A stretch of DNA of 64,000 nucleotides from the NCBI GenBank assembly GCA_965228625.1, contig OZ245829.1, positions 620,001 through 684,000 of the forward strand, read 5' to 3'. Of the stretch, positions 24,914 through 34,276 are shown one piece after another. The notes under the pieces are model-generated. The model had not been told where the DNA came from, made no database searches, and worked only from the letters and a program-made list of their open reading frames with translations. A program made the translations under genes and the position numbers. Each line of letters starts with the position of its first letter. Position 1 is the stretch's first letter. This stretch comes from UBA2767 sp965228625. Lineage in GTDB: Bacteria; Pseudomonadota; Alphaproteobacteria; Rhizobiales; Methyloligellaceae.

Positions 24914-27733
24914 GTGAGCCGGAACAGGACGGCAAGGCGCAGGGCCGCCGCCCTTGCACGCAAGGAGCGCGGAAGGGCGCAAGTGTCTGCGCCCGGATTC
25001 CTGCGTGCCACCACTCTCGGTACGCTTGCCGCGAGCGCCGCGATATTCGGCTATGGCCGGACGACCCAGGCCGGTCCCGACGCCTGCGGTACCGTCGCCA
25101 ATGTCGCCACGTGCACGGGAAACCAGTCGGCGGGCATCACCAGTACCGCCGATTTCAATCCGGCCGTCGTCAACGTCCTGAACGTCAACACCCTGAACCA
25201 GGACATCGCGCCGGCTGCGGGCGTTTCCGGCATCTACTTCAGGTCCGACGACGCCATCACCATCAACTCCGACACCGGTAACTTCGAGATCGTCACACAG
25301 GGAAGCGATACGTACGGCATATACGCCTACTCCGAGGTCTCCGGAAACGTCTCGATTACGCACAACGGGAATATCCGCACCGAAGGCAATTTCAGCTACG
25401 GCATATACGCCTATGCCGCCGACGGGGCGGTCACGGTTGTCCATACCGGCAACATCCGCAACAACGCCAGTTACAGCGGCGCGATCGATGCCCGCTCCGA
25501 TAACGGCAACGTAACGGTCGAACAGACAGGGACGATCATCACCGGAGCCACGGGTTTTGGAATCAGTGCTGAAAGCTACGGCCCGGGCACCGTCACCGTG
25601 GAGCAGACCGGCAGCATCACCACCGAGAATGCCGCCGCGATCCGTGCATTTTCCAACGGCGGCAACGTGGATGTTACGCAAACAGGGGACGTTACATCAT
25701 CGAATTTCACGGCGATCAATGCAGGCTCGGACGGCACTGGCAATGTGGCGGTCACGCAGATCGGCAACATCTCCACGGACGGAGTGCTTGCAGCCGGCAT
25801 CTATGCGGTTTCCTACGGCTCCGGCCCAGTCACCGTGACGCAATCGGGCAACATCACCACGCAAGGCACCGGATCATTCGGCATCTTTGCGCGTTCCTAT
25901 GGCGCAAGCCCGATTACAATCAACAAGACCGGCGGCCTGACGGCGAGCGGCGACGATGCTGACGGCGTCAGAGTGTACGCCAACGGCGGTGCGGTCACAG
26001 TCAATCTCTCCGGCGGTACGGTCCAGGGCGGTGGCGACGACGCCGCAGGCGTCTATATTTCAAATATCGGCGGCACGTCGAACGAACTGAACATTGCCGC
26101 CAGCGGTACGCTCTGGGCCCTGTCCGGTATTGCCGTCACCAGCAACGACGGCGACGACGAGGTTAACAACGCCGGCACGGTGACCGGCAACGTCACGCTC
26201 GGAGCGGGAACCAACGCTTTCAACAATCTCGCCGGCGGGCAATTCAATTCGGGCGCAACTGTCGATCTCGGCGCGGGCAACCTGCTCAACAATGCCGGTA
26301 CGCTGTCGCCCGGCGGCTCCGCCGCGGTCCAGACCACGGCGCTGACTGGCAACATCAACCAGACAGCGTCCGGCGTGTTCGAGGTAGATGTGAACGGAGT
26401 GGCCGCAACCGCGGACCGGGTCAATGTGAGCGGATCCGCGAACCTTGCCGGCACCGTCCAGGCGCAGGTGCAGGACCCCACGTTCGGAACCCAATCAAAT
26501 GTCATTCTGTCCGCTGCGGGCGGTGTCACCGACAACGGACTCGGGCTCGTCTCGAGTCCGCTCCTGGAGGCGTCCCTGTCCTTCCCGAACGCCACCGACG
26601 TGGTTTTGACGACCACCGTCATCGGCTTCGCACCGCCCGGCGTGACCCTCAACCAGAACCAGACCAGTCTGGCGAACAACCTGAACGCGATACTGGGCTC
26701 CGGCGGCGGCACGGTCGGTCCGCTGCTGCTGGCGCTGCTCAACGACGTTCAGAGCGTGCCCGCCTATCTCAATGCGCTGGATCAGCTCATTCCCGAAGGC
26801 TACCTGAACACCGAGTCGGCTTCGCTGTTCGCGGCCGAGGAGTTCAACAACAACCTCCTGAGCTGCCCCAAGGCCGGCCCCGGCTTCACAGCCATCAGCC
26901 AGGGGCAATGCATGTGGGTGCGCTATGACGGAAGGTGGCTCGATAGAGACTCCACCCGCCAGAACATCGGCTATGACGAGGACACGCACGGGATTTCAGG
27001 TGGGGGCCAGGTCGCCGTCGCACCCAACTGGTTCGTGGGGCTCGCCGCGGCTTACGAGGATAGCGATCTCGATACCGACACCAATGCGTCCGCCGACACC
27101 GACCGCTACATGCTCGGCGGCGTCATCAAGTATCAGTCGGGTCCCGTGCTCATGGCGCTCGCCGGCTCCATCGGCACCGGCGAAGTCGACATGACGCGGC
27201 AGATCAGTTTCGGCGGCTTCAACGCCACGGCGCGTTCCAGTTACGACGTCGATCATGTGGGGGCGACCTTCCATGCGGCCTATCTTCTGGACCGCAGTAG
27301 CTGGTACGCGAAACCCTTCGTCGACATAAACGTCACCCATATCGATAGGGACAGCGTGACCGAGACCGGCGGCGGGGCGGCAAACCTCAATCTTTCCGGC
27401 TCGGACGAGACCTATTTCTCGGTGACGCCCGCGCTTGAGCTCGGCACCACCATCGACAGAGGCGACGGGCGCGCCATCCGGCCATACGTGCGCGCCGGCG
27501 TGACCATCTATGGCGACACCGACCAATCGCTTACCGCGCGCTTCGTCGGCGCGCCGGCGGCGGCCGGCGGCTTCACCTCCACTTCGGAGTTCGACGACGT
27601 GTTCGCTGACATCGAGGCGGGCGTGACCCTGTTCCATGGAGACCAGCACACCGTGTCCGCCGGCTACGAGGGCCGCTTCTCCGACGACACCGAAGTCCAC
27701 GGCTTCTTCGTCAAGGGCACGCGGACGTTCTAG
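24914..27733 (+). CDS. Type Va autotransporter with repetitive beta-helix passenger
   Basis: The frame is open from a GTG at 24836; the GTG at 24914 is chosen for the AGGGGG before it, giving 939 residues. The leader is long and very basic (SRNRTARRRAAALARKERGR) before the hydrophobic core, as in extended autotransporter signals. The passenger has about 12 imperfect repeats of 25-35 residues built on V-x-V-x-Q-T-G-x-I-x-T (VTVEQTGSITTENAAAIRAF, VTVTQSGNITTQGTGSFGIF). The C-terminal 280 or so residues form the beta barrel, with YDEDTHGISGGGQVAVAPNW near its start and a terminal Phe (FFVKGTRTF). It should be exposed or released at the cell surface. Confidence 0.9.
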   Translation: MSRNRTARRRAAALARKERGRAQVSAPGFLRATTLGTLAASAAIFGYGRTTQAGPDACGTVANVATCTGNQSAGITSTADFNPAVVNVLNVNTLNQDIAPAAGVSGIYFRSDDAITINSDTGNFEIVTQGSDTYGIYAYSEVSGNVSITHNGNIRTEGNFSYGIYAYAADGAVTVVHTGNIRNNASYSGAIDARSDNGNVTVEQTGTIITGATGFGISAESYGPGTVTVEQTGSITTENAAAIRAFSNGGNVDVTQTGDVTSSNFTAINAGSDGTGNVAVTQIGNISTDGVLAAGIYAVSYGSGPVTVTQSGNITTQGTGSFGIFARSYGASPITINKTGGLTASGDDADGVRVYANGGAVTVNLSGGTVQGGGDDAAGVYISNIGGTSNELNIAASGTLWALSGIAVTSNDGDDEVNNAGTVTGNVTLGAGTNAFNNLAGGQFNSGATVDLGAGNLLNNAGTLSPGGSAAVQTTALTGNINQTASGVFEVDVNGVAATADRVNVSGSANLAGTVQAQVQDPTFGTQSNVILSAAGGVTDNGLGLVSSPLLEASLSFPNATDVVLTTTVIGFAPPGVTLNQNQTSLANNLNAILGSGGGTVGPLLLALLNDVQSVPAYLNALDQLIPEGYLNTESASLFAAEEFNNNLLSCPKAGPGFTAISQGQCMWVRYDGRWLDRDSTRQNIGYDEDTHGISGGGQVAVAPNWFVGLAAAYEDSDLDTDTNASADTDRYMLGGVIKYQSGPVLMALAGSIGTGEVDMTRQISFGGFNATARSSYDVDHVGATFHAAYLLDRSSWYAKPFVDINVTHIDRDSVTETGGGAANLNLSGSDETYFSVTPALELGTTIDRGDGRAIRPYVRAGVTIYGDTDQSLTARFVGAPAAAGGFTSTSEFDDVFADIEAGVTLFHGDQHTVSAGYEGRFSDDTEVHGFFVKGTRTF

Positions 27734-27852
27734 CGGCGCGGCCAGACCAACACGCGAAATCCCGGACAAGGGCCGGCCGCCGCGGTCTGTGTGCCGTTGC
27801 GTTTGATCCGGCCCGCGATCCGGGATCCAGCGCACAGTGAATGAAAATATGG

Positions 27853-27872
27853 ATTCCCGCTTTCGCGGGAAT
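27853..27872. repeat. Palindromic hairpin repeat (ATTCCCGC-TTTC-GCGGGAAT)
   Basis: An 8-bp perfect stem with a TTTC loop lies 120 bases after the autotransporter. Sequences of the type GGATTCCCGC...GCGGGAAT recur as dispersed palindromic elements in many proteobacterial genomes. Here only one copy is visible; it may end the upstream transcript. Confidence 0.5.
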
Positions 27873-28008
27873 TTCGGTATCAAGGGCAGACAAACCAATA
27901 AACTGCACCCGCGATGACCAAGGCCGCAATAATGGGCACAGCCGGGCAACCGGGCGATCTAACGAACTTACAACTCATTTTTCAGCGTATTGAACAGGAG
28001 TAACCACC

Positions 28009-28440
28009 ATGGGCAGTGATGAAGAACAAGCCGTCATGCAGGCCGTGAAGGGCTTTTACGACGCCCTGGCTGTCATTTTCGAAGGCAGCACGGACGCGAT
28101 GGAAGAGCTCTGGTCGCATGCGGACGACGTTACCTATATGGGCCCGGGTGGTGGCTATCAGCACGGATGGGAGCAGGTTCTCGAGAACTGGCGGGCGCAG
28201 GCCGCGCTCAAGATGGGCGGCAAGGTGACGCCTGAGAACATTCGCATTTCGGTGGGCCATGATATCGCCGTGGCGCACAACCTTGAGATCGGACACGTCG
28301 CCGACCCCGAGGGAGAGGACGAGACGGTATCCCTGCGGGCGACCAATCTGTTCCGCAAGGAGAACGGGACTTGGAAGATGATCGGTCATCATGCCGATCT
28401 TCTGACTTTCCTGACGAAAGCCATCGGGGAGAAGACCTGA
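28009..28440 (+). CDS. SnoaL-like / NTF2-fold protein
   Basis: The 143-residue protein has the cone-shaped NTF2 pattern: an N-terminal helix (EQAVMQAVKGFYDALAVIFEGSTDAMEELWS), then DVTYMGPGGGYQHGWEQVLENW, and a final strand TNLFRKENGTWKMIGHHADL that matches the DUF4440/SnoaL ketosteroid-isomerase-like C-terminus. GGAG precedes the ATG. The fold binds small hydrophobic ligands; no catalytic assignment is possible. The stop lies 6 bases from the convergent MFS gene. Confidence 0.82.
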   Translation: MGSDEEQAVMQAVKGFYDALAVIFEGSTDAMEELWSHADDVTYMGPGGGYQHGWEQVLENWRAQAALKMGGKVTPENIRISVGHDIAVAHNLEIGHVADPEGEDETVSLRATNLFRKENGTWKMIGHHADLLTFLTKAIGEKT

Positions 28441-28446
28441 CGCGGA

Positions 28447-29706
28447 TCAGGACGGACGCGCGGTCAACTTGGCGATCGCGGCACCGCCCCAGGTCAGGAT
28501 CACGAGCACCAGCCCCAGCCCCGCTATAGCCGTGACGATATAGAACGGCAGGCGGATATCGACGGACATCAGGCCGCCACCGACCAGGGACATCACGCCG
28601 CCCGAAAGGCAGAACACCGCGGTCGTCACGCCCATGACCCAGCCCTGATCGGCCTCGCTCACGCTGCTCGAGAACAGTCCGAGCAGCGTCGGGTACGAAA
28701 TGCCGAACAGAAAGTAGAAGAAGAAGATGGGAACATAGGTCAGGACGGGATTCGGCAGCAGCACGAAGGCGAGAGAGCTGACGGCCATTGTGAGCAGGCT
28801 CGCACCGATGATATTCCGCTTCTCGAAGCGCGCCTGCGCCGGTTTCACCAGGAACGTGCTGCTCGTCGCCAATGCGATACCGATCACAAGCATCGCCACG
28901 CTGCCGCCGATGACGCCGTATCCGAAGGCGCTGGTCAGGTAGTTGTCGATGAAGATGTAGAAGGTGCTGTTGGCCAACATGAACAGCGCGTAGACCGGCA
29001 TGATCTGCATCACCACCGGATGCTGTGTGACCCGCCAGAGCGCGTCGGTGATGTCGCGAGGCCGGAAAACGAAATGCGTGCGCTCGGTGCGGATGTCATG
29101 AAAGTAGATGACGACCAGAGCGATCGCGATCAGGACCAACACAAATGCACCGTAGAACGGTAACTTCAGGCTTGCGATCCCACCAAGCAGCGCGGGGTCG
29201 GACAGCAACGCCCCGATGATCGGGCCGCCGACCAGGCCGAAGCTGACACCGGTGACGATAAAACCCATGTTGCGGTCACGGTCGGCCGCGTCCGTGCTGC
29301 CGTCGATCATCGCTGCCTGGGCGATCGGCTGATTGCCCGCCGTGAACCCGGTGATCGCGCGGCCGAGAATCAGCAACCACATGCTGTTTACGTAGAGCGA
29401 GACAATGGTCAGCGCATAACCAGCCAGCGCCCCGCCGAGACAGACCAGCAGGGCATTCTTGCGGCCGATCGAGTCGGACACCTTGGCGACGTAAACCACA
29501 CCGAGAAACCAGGAGAGGAAGAACGTCCCGATCACCAGCCCGTAGTTGAAGTGGCGCCTGTCCATGGTCGTGTCTTGCGGGAGAAAGCCGGACGACGGGT
29601 CCATGATCAGGGTATTGATGATCGGAAAGACGAGGCCCTGGCCGATCAGATCGACGAAGACCACGAACATCAGTGTGATCTTGGCCATTGCGGTCATAGC
29701 GCGCAT
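28447..29706 (-). CDS. MFS transporter
   Basis: Starting near 29706 (or the ATG at 29697, preceded by GGGGGG) the product has about 419 residues and 12 membrane helices. Loop motif A appears as VAKVSDSIGRKNALL between helices 2 and 3, a hallmark of drug/proton MFS antiporters, and GRAITGFTAGNQPIAQAAMIDGS resembles helix 4-5 of TetA-like efflux pumps. The substrate is unknown. The frame runs on upstream to 29808, but that part is basic and non-membrane. Confidence 0.88.
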   Translation of the reverse strand: MRAMTAMAKITLMFVVFVDLIGQGLVFPIINTLIMDPSSGFLPQDTTMDRRHFNYGLVIGTFFLSWFLGVVYVAKVSDSIGRKNALLVCLGGALAGYALTIVSLYVNSMWLLILGRAITGFTAGNQPIAQAAMIDGSTDAADRDRNMGFIVTGVSFGLVGGPIIGALLSDPALLGGIASLKLPFYGAFVLVLIAIALVVIYFHDIRTERTHFVFRPRDITDALWRVTQHPVVMQIMPVYALFMLANSTFYIFIDNYLTSAFGYGVIGGSVAMLVIGIALATSSTFLVKPAQARFEKRNIIGASLLTMAVSSLAFVLLPNPVLTYVPIFFFYFLFGISYPTLLGLFSSSVSEADQGWVMGVTTAVFCLSGGVMSLVGGGLMSVDIRLPFYIVTAIAGLGLVLVILTWGGAAIAKLTARPS

Positions 29707-29863
29707 CCCCCCGGACGTGATCCTTCGTTGGCCACAAAAGCCAAGTTTGACGGCGCGAGCATACGTGATGCGCAGACGCGGACCAAGCCGTGTTCGGCGC
29801 GGCCGCATCGTCCGACTCCGGTGAGGCTCTTGTCTCGGATACGACGGTCAGGCCTGGAGTGCC

Positions 29864-30574
29864 TCAACCAAGACGGCCGCTTTCCAGCGTATCAAGTTCG
29901 GCAAATCCGGCCTGTGCCTCTTCAACGAAGCGCCGGGTCAGATCGGCGCGTTTGCGCCCGTCCGGGCCTTCGATCCCCGTGTGGACATCGACCCCGGCCG
30001 GGCGGACGGTGTGGATGGCCTCGCGTACGTTACCGGGGTTCAAGCCGCCTGCCAGGATGACGGGCCGGGTTGATGCGTCAACCAGCCGCCGGCTGACCTC
30101 CCAGTCGTGCGTTTTACCGGTCGCGCCGGATGCACCGGTCGCGGGATCGAACGTGTCGGTGATGAACGAGTCGACGTGCGCTCCATAGCGCTGAACCTCG
30201 TCGATCAAGGTATCCGTGTTTTGACCACGGACGATGAGGCTCTTGATGATCCTGAGCTTCGGCGCCTCTCGCTTCAACACTCTTATTTCCTCGAGGCTCG
30301 TCTCTCCGTGCAACTGGACCATGTCGACCGACAAGGCACGACAAAGCTCAAGGATGTCTCCCGCCTCGTTCGCATAGGTGATCAGGAAGAAGGTCGCCTC
30401 GTTGCCGAGTTCGGCAACGATCGACGCCGCGGCATCGATCGTCAGATCCTCCTTGTGGTAGCCCAGCACAAGGGGGAACCCGATATGCGCGATCCCGCAG
30501 TCGATCAGCAACTGCGCCTCGGCCAGATCGATGACGCCCGCGACATGGATGCGCGCTCCGGACCCTGTTCCCAT
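29864..30574 (-). CDS. TrpF-like (phosphoribosylanthranilate isomerase fold) protein lacking the catalytic Cys
   Basis: The 236-residue barrel has clear TrpF landmarks: VDMVQLHGETSLEEI, VDSFITDTFDPATGASGATGKTHDW (holding the general-acid Asp), VILAGGLNPGNVREAI and GVDVHTGIEGPDGRK. At the N-terminus the KICG motif with the general-base Cys is replaced by HVAG (A12). It stands away from any trp gene. It is therefore probably a paralogue with a different reaction, such as another aldose-ketose type isomerisation. A GGAGGAG lies 13 bases before the ATG, so translation start is plausible but not ideal. Confidence 0.75.
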   Translation of the reverse strand: MGTGSGARIHVAGVIDLAEAQLLIDCGIAHIGFPLVLGYHKEDLTIDAAASIVAELGNEATFFLITYANEAGDILELCRALSVDMVQLHGETSLEEIRVLKREAPKLRIIKSLIVRGQNTDTLIDEVQRYGAHVDSFITDTFDPATGASGATGKTHDWEVSRRLVDASTRPVILAGGLNPGNVREAIHTVRPAGVDVHTGIEGPDGRKRADLTRRFVEEAQAGFAELDTLESGRLG

Positions 30575-30935
30575 CGGTCTGCTTCAACTCCTCCGTCCGT
30601 ATCGGATTCCGTATCGACCGCGTCTTTGGCAAAGAGATAAAGGCACGTCAATTCCTCCGACGATAGCGAGGGCCACGACTTCTTCGTCAAGAGGGCGTGG
30701 ACGTTTTGTACCGTCATTCCGGACCGTGGCGTCTGCGCGACGCCGTCGTCCTCGAACGTCCCTCGCGTCTTGTGTGAAGACAGCGCGGGCTCGACTATGA
30801 TCAAACTGAAAGCTTCAGAGCGAGTCGGGCAATGCGTTCACCGTGATCGGCTTGCCCGGCTTCGGCAATGATTTGGCGCATGTTTGACGTTGTCGGAATC
30901 GGTCGAGCGAAGCATTGCCAAAACGGGGGGTATTC
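30575..30935. other. Intergenic region, possible minus-strand small ORF
   Basis: A frame on the minus strand from an ATG at 30717 to 30505 would give 70 residues (SLSSEELTCLYLFAKDAVD in its middle) and overlap the TrpF-like gene by 70 bases. It has no ribosome-binding site, and I regard it as doubtful. Otherwise the 361 bases hold only promoter space for the divergent DUF4239 gene. Confidence 0.25.
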
Positions 30936-31748
30936 ATGAGTGGTCTCGATTTCATAAATGCAACTCCGGCCTGGACGCTCGCTCTCCTGGTAATCATTTT
31001 GGCCATCGGTTTCAGCGTCGGTTTGCAGTTGTTCACACGCTGGCGTTTCGGCGTCGACCTTGTCGAGTCGAACCACGAAGTCGCCGGTTTCAAATTTGCG
31101 GTGGTCGGCGTCGCCTACGGTGTGCTCCTGGCCTTCGTCGTCCTCAGCGTCTGGGACGAGTATGAGCAAACCAAGGGTTCCGTGGAGGCCGAAGCGGAGC
31201 GGTTCTACAACCTGTTTCGGAACACCTACAATTATCCCCCGAAAACGGCTGCCAAAATGCAGGATGCGTTGATCGACTACGCGATCGAAGTGCGCGACAA
31301 CGAGTGGCCGCAAATGCAACAGGGGGTTCGTGGCAGCACGTCCACCGCGGAAGCGTATACCAGGCTGAGCTTCATTGTCGGGAAGGCACGGCCCGCGGAG
31401 ATCCAGTTTGTTCCGAGCGTCATGCACTCACTCAATCTGCTGCAGCAGATCGCAGATCACAGAATGGAGAGATTGTCCGATGTCGGCGGTCACGTGACGC
31501 CCGCTGTGTGGGCGGTGCTGCTGCTGGGGGCATTCATCACTCTGGGCTATTGCTCGTTCTTCGCGACGAAGCGTGTCGGTGCCCAGATCCTCATGACCGG
31601 CGGGCTCGCTGCAATCATCGGCTCGATCTTCTTCCTGATGTTGATACTGAACTACCCGTTCTCGGGACCGCAGGCGCTGTCACCCACTCCAATCGGCGAT
31701 GCCATAGAGCGCATGCGGGCAGAGATCGACAATGCCAGCGATCGATAA
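30936..31748 (+). CDS. DUF4239 (bestrophin-like) membrane protein
   Basis: The ATG at 30936, preceded by GGGGGG, gives 270 residues. Two membrane helices near the N-terminus (WTLALLVIILAIGFSVGLQL, FAVVGVAYGVLLAFVVLSVW) and two near the C-terminus (VTPAVWAVLLLGAFITLGYC, GLAAIIGSIFFLMLILNYPF) flank a soluble helical part. SNHEVAGFKFAVVGVAYGVLLAFVV followed by WDEYEQTKGSVEAEAERFYNLFR is the DUF4239 signature. The family's role is unsettled; it is distantly bestrophin-like. It stands alone. Confidence 0.85.
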   Translation: MSGLDFINATPAWTLALLVIILAIGFSVGLQLFTRWRFGVDLVESNHEVAGFKFAVVGVAYGVLLAFVVLSVWDEYEQTKGSVEAEAERFYNLFRNTYNYPPKTAAKMQDALIDYAIEVRDNEWPQMQQGVRGSTSTAEAYTRLSFIVGKARPAEIQFVPSVMHSLNLLQQIADHRMERLSDVGGHVTPAVWAVLLLGAFITLGYCSFFATKRVGAQILMTGGLAAIIGSIFFLMLILNYPFSGPQALSPTPIGDAIERMRAEIDNASDR

Positions 31749-31852
31749 TCTCCGCTCGAGCGGCCTGCCGCCGCGGAACCCCGCGCGCAGACAGGCCGCG
31801 ACCGGCGGATAGACTGTTATCCGGCAACGGCACGCCGTTCTGTGGCTCTTAA

Positions 31853-32887
31853 CTAGGCGTAACGATAGGGCCGGCCGGCCTTCTGCATATCTTCGTTGTA
31901 TTTGCGGAAAATGCCGATGACCTTTGCCTTGGTTTCGGATTCCGCGGCGATCTCATCCCAGAACTTCACCGCCGCTTCTTCCACCGTTGCCCATTCCTCG
32001 TCGGGAATGCTCGTCAGCTTCAGTTTCGTGCCGTTGACGCGCAGGTCTGCCTCGCCACCCCAGTACCACCACTGGCGATAATAGTGGCTCTGGTCCATGC
32101 AGACCTTCAGCAGTTCCTTCAGATTGTCGGGAAGCTCGTTCCAGCGATCCGCATTTGCGTAGAACGATCCGATCCACGCACCCGATATGTTGTTGGTCAG
32201 GAAGTAGTTTGTCACATCCGCCCAACCGACGGTGTAATCCTCCGTGATGCCGGACCAGGCGATGCCGTCGAGCTCTCCGGTTTGAACCGCTGTTTCAATA
32301 TCTTCCCACGGCAGGGTCACGGGAACGACGCCGAACTGGCTGAGGAAGCGTCCGGCGGTGGGAAACGTGAAGACCCTCTTGCCCTTCAGATCCGCCAGCG
32401 ACCGGATCGGATCCTTGGTGGCGAAGTGGCACGGGTCCCACGCGCCCGCGGAAATATGTTTGACGCCGACGGCGGCGTATTCCTTGTCCCAGATTTCGCC
32501 AAGGCCGTACTGATTGAACAGGACGGGCACATCGAGCGAGTAGCGGCAGGCGAACGGAAAGTATCCGCCGAAGACGGTCACTTCCGTCGGCGAGGCCATG
32601 GAGTCGTCGTCGGACTGAACCGCGTCAATCGTCCCCTTCTGCATGGCACGAAAAAGTTCGCCGGTCGGCACCAGTTGATCGGAGAAAAACAGCTCGATCT
32701 CCATCTGATCGCCCGCGATCTTGTTGAAACTGTCGATGGCCGGTTTGATGACGTGTGCCGCGAGCGCCGGACCGGCATAGGTCTGTAGCCGCCATTTGAT
32801 CTTTGATTGGGCGATCGCGGGTGCGGCCAGCGCCGCGGCCGGTGCGGCAACGGCCGCGCCTTTGAGAAACTTGCGTCGTGTCGTCAT
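31853..32887 (-). CDS. TRAP transporter solute-binding protein (DctP family)
   Basis: The ATG at 32887 gives 344 residues. TTRRKFLKGAAVAAPAAALAAPAIA is a twin-arginine leader cleaved near residue 27. The mature protein has DctP features: IKWRLQTYAGP, IELFFSDQLVPTGELFRAMQKGTIDAV, GKRVFTFPTAGRFLSQFGVVPVTLPWEDIETAVQTGELDGIAWSG. A WYWGG motif and IKWRLQTYAGP suggest the branch that binds mono- or dicarboxylates, often 2-oxo acids. The membrane subunits DctM and DctQ are encoded next to it, but upstream, in the order Q-M-P. Confidence 0.93.
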   Translation of the reverse strand: MTTRRKFLKGAAVAAPAAALAAPAIAQSKIKWRLQTYAGPALAAHVIKPAIDSFNKIAGDQMEIELFFSDQLVPTGELFRAMQKGTIDAVQSDDDSMASPTEVTVFGGYFPFACRYSLDVPVLFNQYGLGEIWDKEYAAVGVKHISAGAWDPCHFATKDPIRSLADLKGKRVFTFPTAGRFLSQFGVVPVTLPWEDIETAVQTGELDGIAWSGITEDYTVGWADVTNYFLTNNISGAWIGSFYANADRWNELPDNLKELLKVCMDQSHYYRQWWYWGGEADLRVNGTKLKLTSIPDEEWATVEEAAVKFWDEIAAESETKAKVIGIFRKYNEDMQKAGRPYRYA

Positions 32888-32953
32888 TGGTCCTGTTTTC
32901 CTCCCTGAAATGTCCCTTTTAACACGCACCTGTGCGTCGATCTCAAGCTCCCG

Positions 32954-34276
32954 CTATTTCCCGTAGATGTAGTTCGGCAGCCAAAGCGCGATTTGCGGGA
33001 ATGTCATGACGAGCCCCAGCGCCAGCGCCATCACCAGAACAAAGGGCGTGATGGAACTGTAGATATCCCTAAGCGAGATTTCAGGCGGGGCCATGGCCCG
33101 CATCAGAAACAGATTGTAACCGAAGGGCGGCGTCATGTAGGCGATCTGCGTCGTGATCGTATAGAGAACACCGTACCAGATGAGGTCAAAGCCGAGCACC
33201 TTGACCAGCGGCACATAGAGCGGCGCGACGATGACCAGCATGGCGGTATCGTCGAGGAACGTGCCCATGACGAGGAACGAAAGCTGCATGAGGATGAGGA
33301 TCATCCACGGGTTCAGGCCAAGCTGTTCGGTGAAGAGGTTGTCGATTGCGCGCACCGCCCCGAGACCGTCGAACACCGCGCCGAATGCCAGCGCGGCGAG
33401 GATGATCCACATGAACATGCAGGACACGGCGAGCGTCTGACGGACAGAGACTTCGAACACCTCCCGCGTCATGCGCCCCTTCAGGACGGCTGCGAGAAAC
33501 GCCGCCGTCGCCCCCACCGCCGAACTCTCCACCAGAGAGGTCCAGCCGTTCACAAACGGCACCATCATCACAGCGAATATGAACAACGGCAGAAGCCCTG
33601 CGCGCAGCAGGCGCAGCTTCTCGCCGAGGGCAATGTTTCGATCCTCCGGAGCCAAAGCCGGTCCCAGTTGCGGTTGGGTCCGGCACCGGATGTAAATGTA
33701 GATCATGAACAGGGCGGCCATCATCAGTCCGGGAAACACGCCGGCGAGCCAGAGCTGGCCCACGGGCTGACGCGCGATCATGGCGTAAAGAACCAACACG
33801 ACCGAAGGCGGAACAAGAATCCCAAGCGACGAGCCGGCCTGGATGACGCCGGTCACCATCCGCTTGTCGTAGCCGCGTTTCAGCAGCTCCGGCAGAGCGA
33901 TCGTCGCACCGATGGCCATGCCTGCTACCGAGAGGCCGTTCATCGCCGAGATCAGGATCATCAGGCCAATCGTGCCTATGGCGAGGCCGCCGCGCACCGG
34001 GCCCATCCAGACGTGAAACATCCGGTAGAGATCGTCCGCGATTTTCGATTCCGACAGGACGTAACCCATGAAAATGAACATCGGCAGTGTCAGGAGCGGA
34101 TACCACTTCATGAGCTTCATGGCGGACGCGAAGGCAATGTCGGAACCACCCGTCCCCCAGAGCGCCAGGGCCGCAATGGCGCCGACTGCGCCGATGGCTC
34201 CGAACACCCGCTGCCCGGTGAACAGCATGAGCATCATCGAGGCGAACATGAACAGGGCGATCATCTCGTGCGACAT
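32954..34276 (-). CDS. TRAP transporter large permease (DctM family)
   Basis: The 440-residue protein has about 12 membrane helices and the DctM hallmarks LPMFIFMGYVLSESKIADDLYRMFHVWMG, GLSVAGMAIGATIALPELLKRGYDKRMVTGVIQAGSSLGILVPPSVVLVLYAM and FLDDTAMLVIVAPLYVPL. It is the sodium-driven substrate channel of the TRAP system. The start ATG overlaps the DctQ stop (TGATG), so the two are translationally coupled. Confidence 0.93.
   Translation of the reverse strand: MSHEMIALFMFASMMLMLFTGQRVFGAIGAVGAIAALALWGTGGSDIAFASAMKLMKWYPLLTLPMFIFMGYVLSESKIADDLYRMFHVWMGPVRGGLAIGTIGLMILISAMNGLSVAGMAIGATIALPELLKRGYDKRMVTGVIQAGSSLGILVPPSVVLVLYAMIARQPVGQLWLAGVFPGLMMAALFMIYIYIRCRTQPQLGPALAPEDRNIALGEKLRLLRAGLLPLFIFAVMMVPFVNGWTSLVESSAVGATAAFLAAVLKGRMTREVFEVSVRQTLAVSCMFMWIILAALAFGAVFDGLGAVRAIDNLFTEQLGLNPWMILILMQLSFLVMGTFLDDTAMLVIVAPLYVPLVKVLGFDLIWYGVLYTITTQIAYMTPPFGYNLFLMRAMAPPEISLRDIYSSITPFVLVMALALGLVMTFPQIALWLPNYIYGK

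Noticed and set aside
30505..30717. Small minus-strand ORF overlapping the TrpF-like start
   Set aside because: No ribosome-binding site and no recognisable pattern. It is mentioned only within the intergenic entry.
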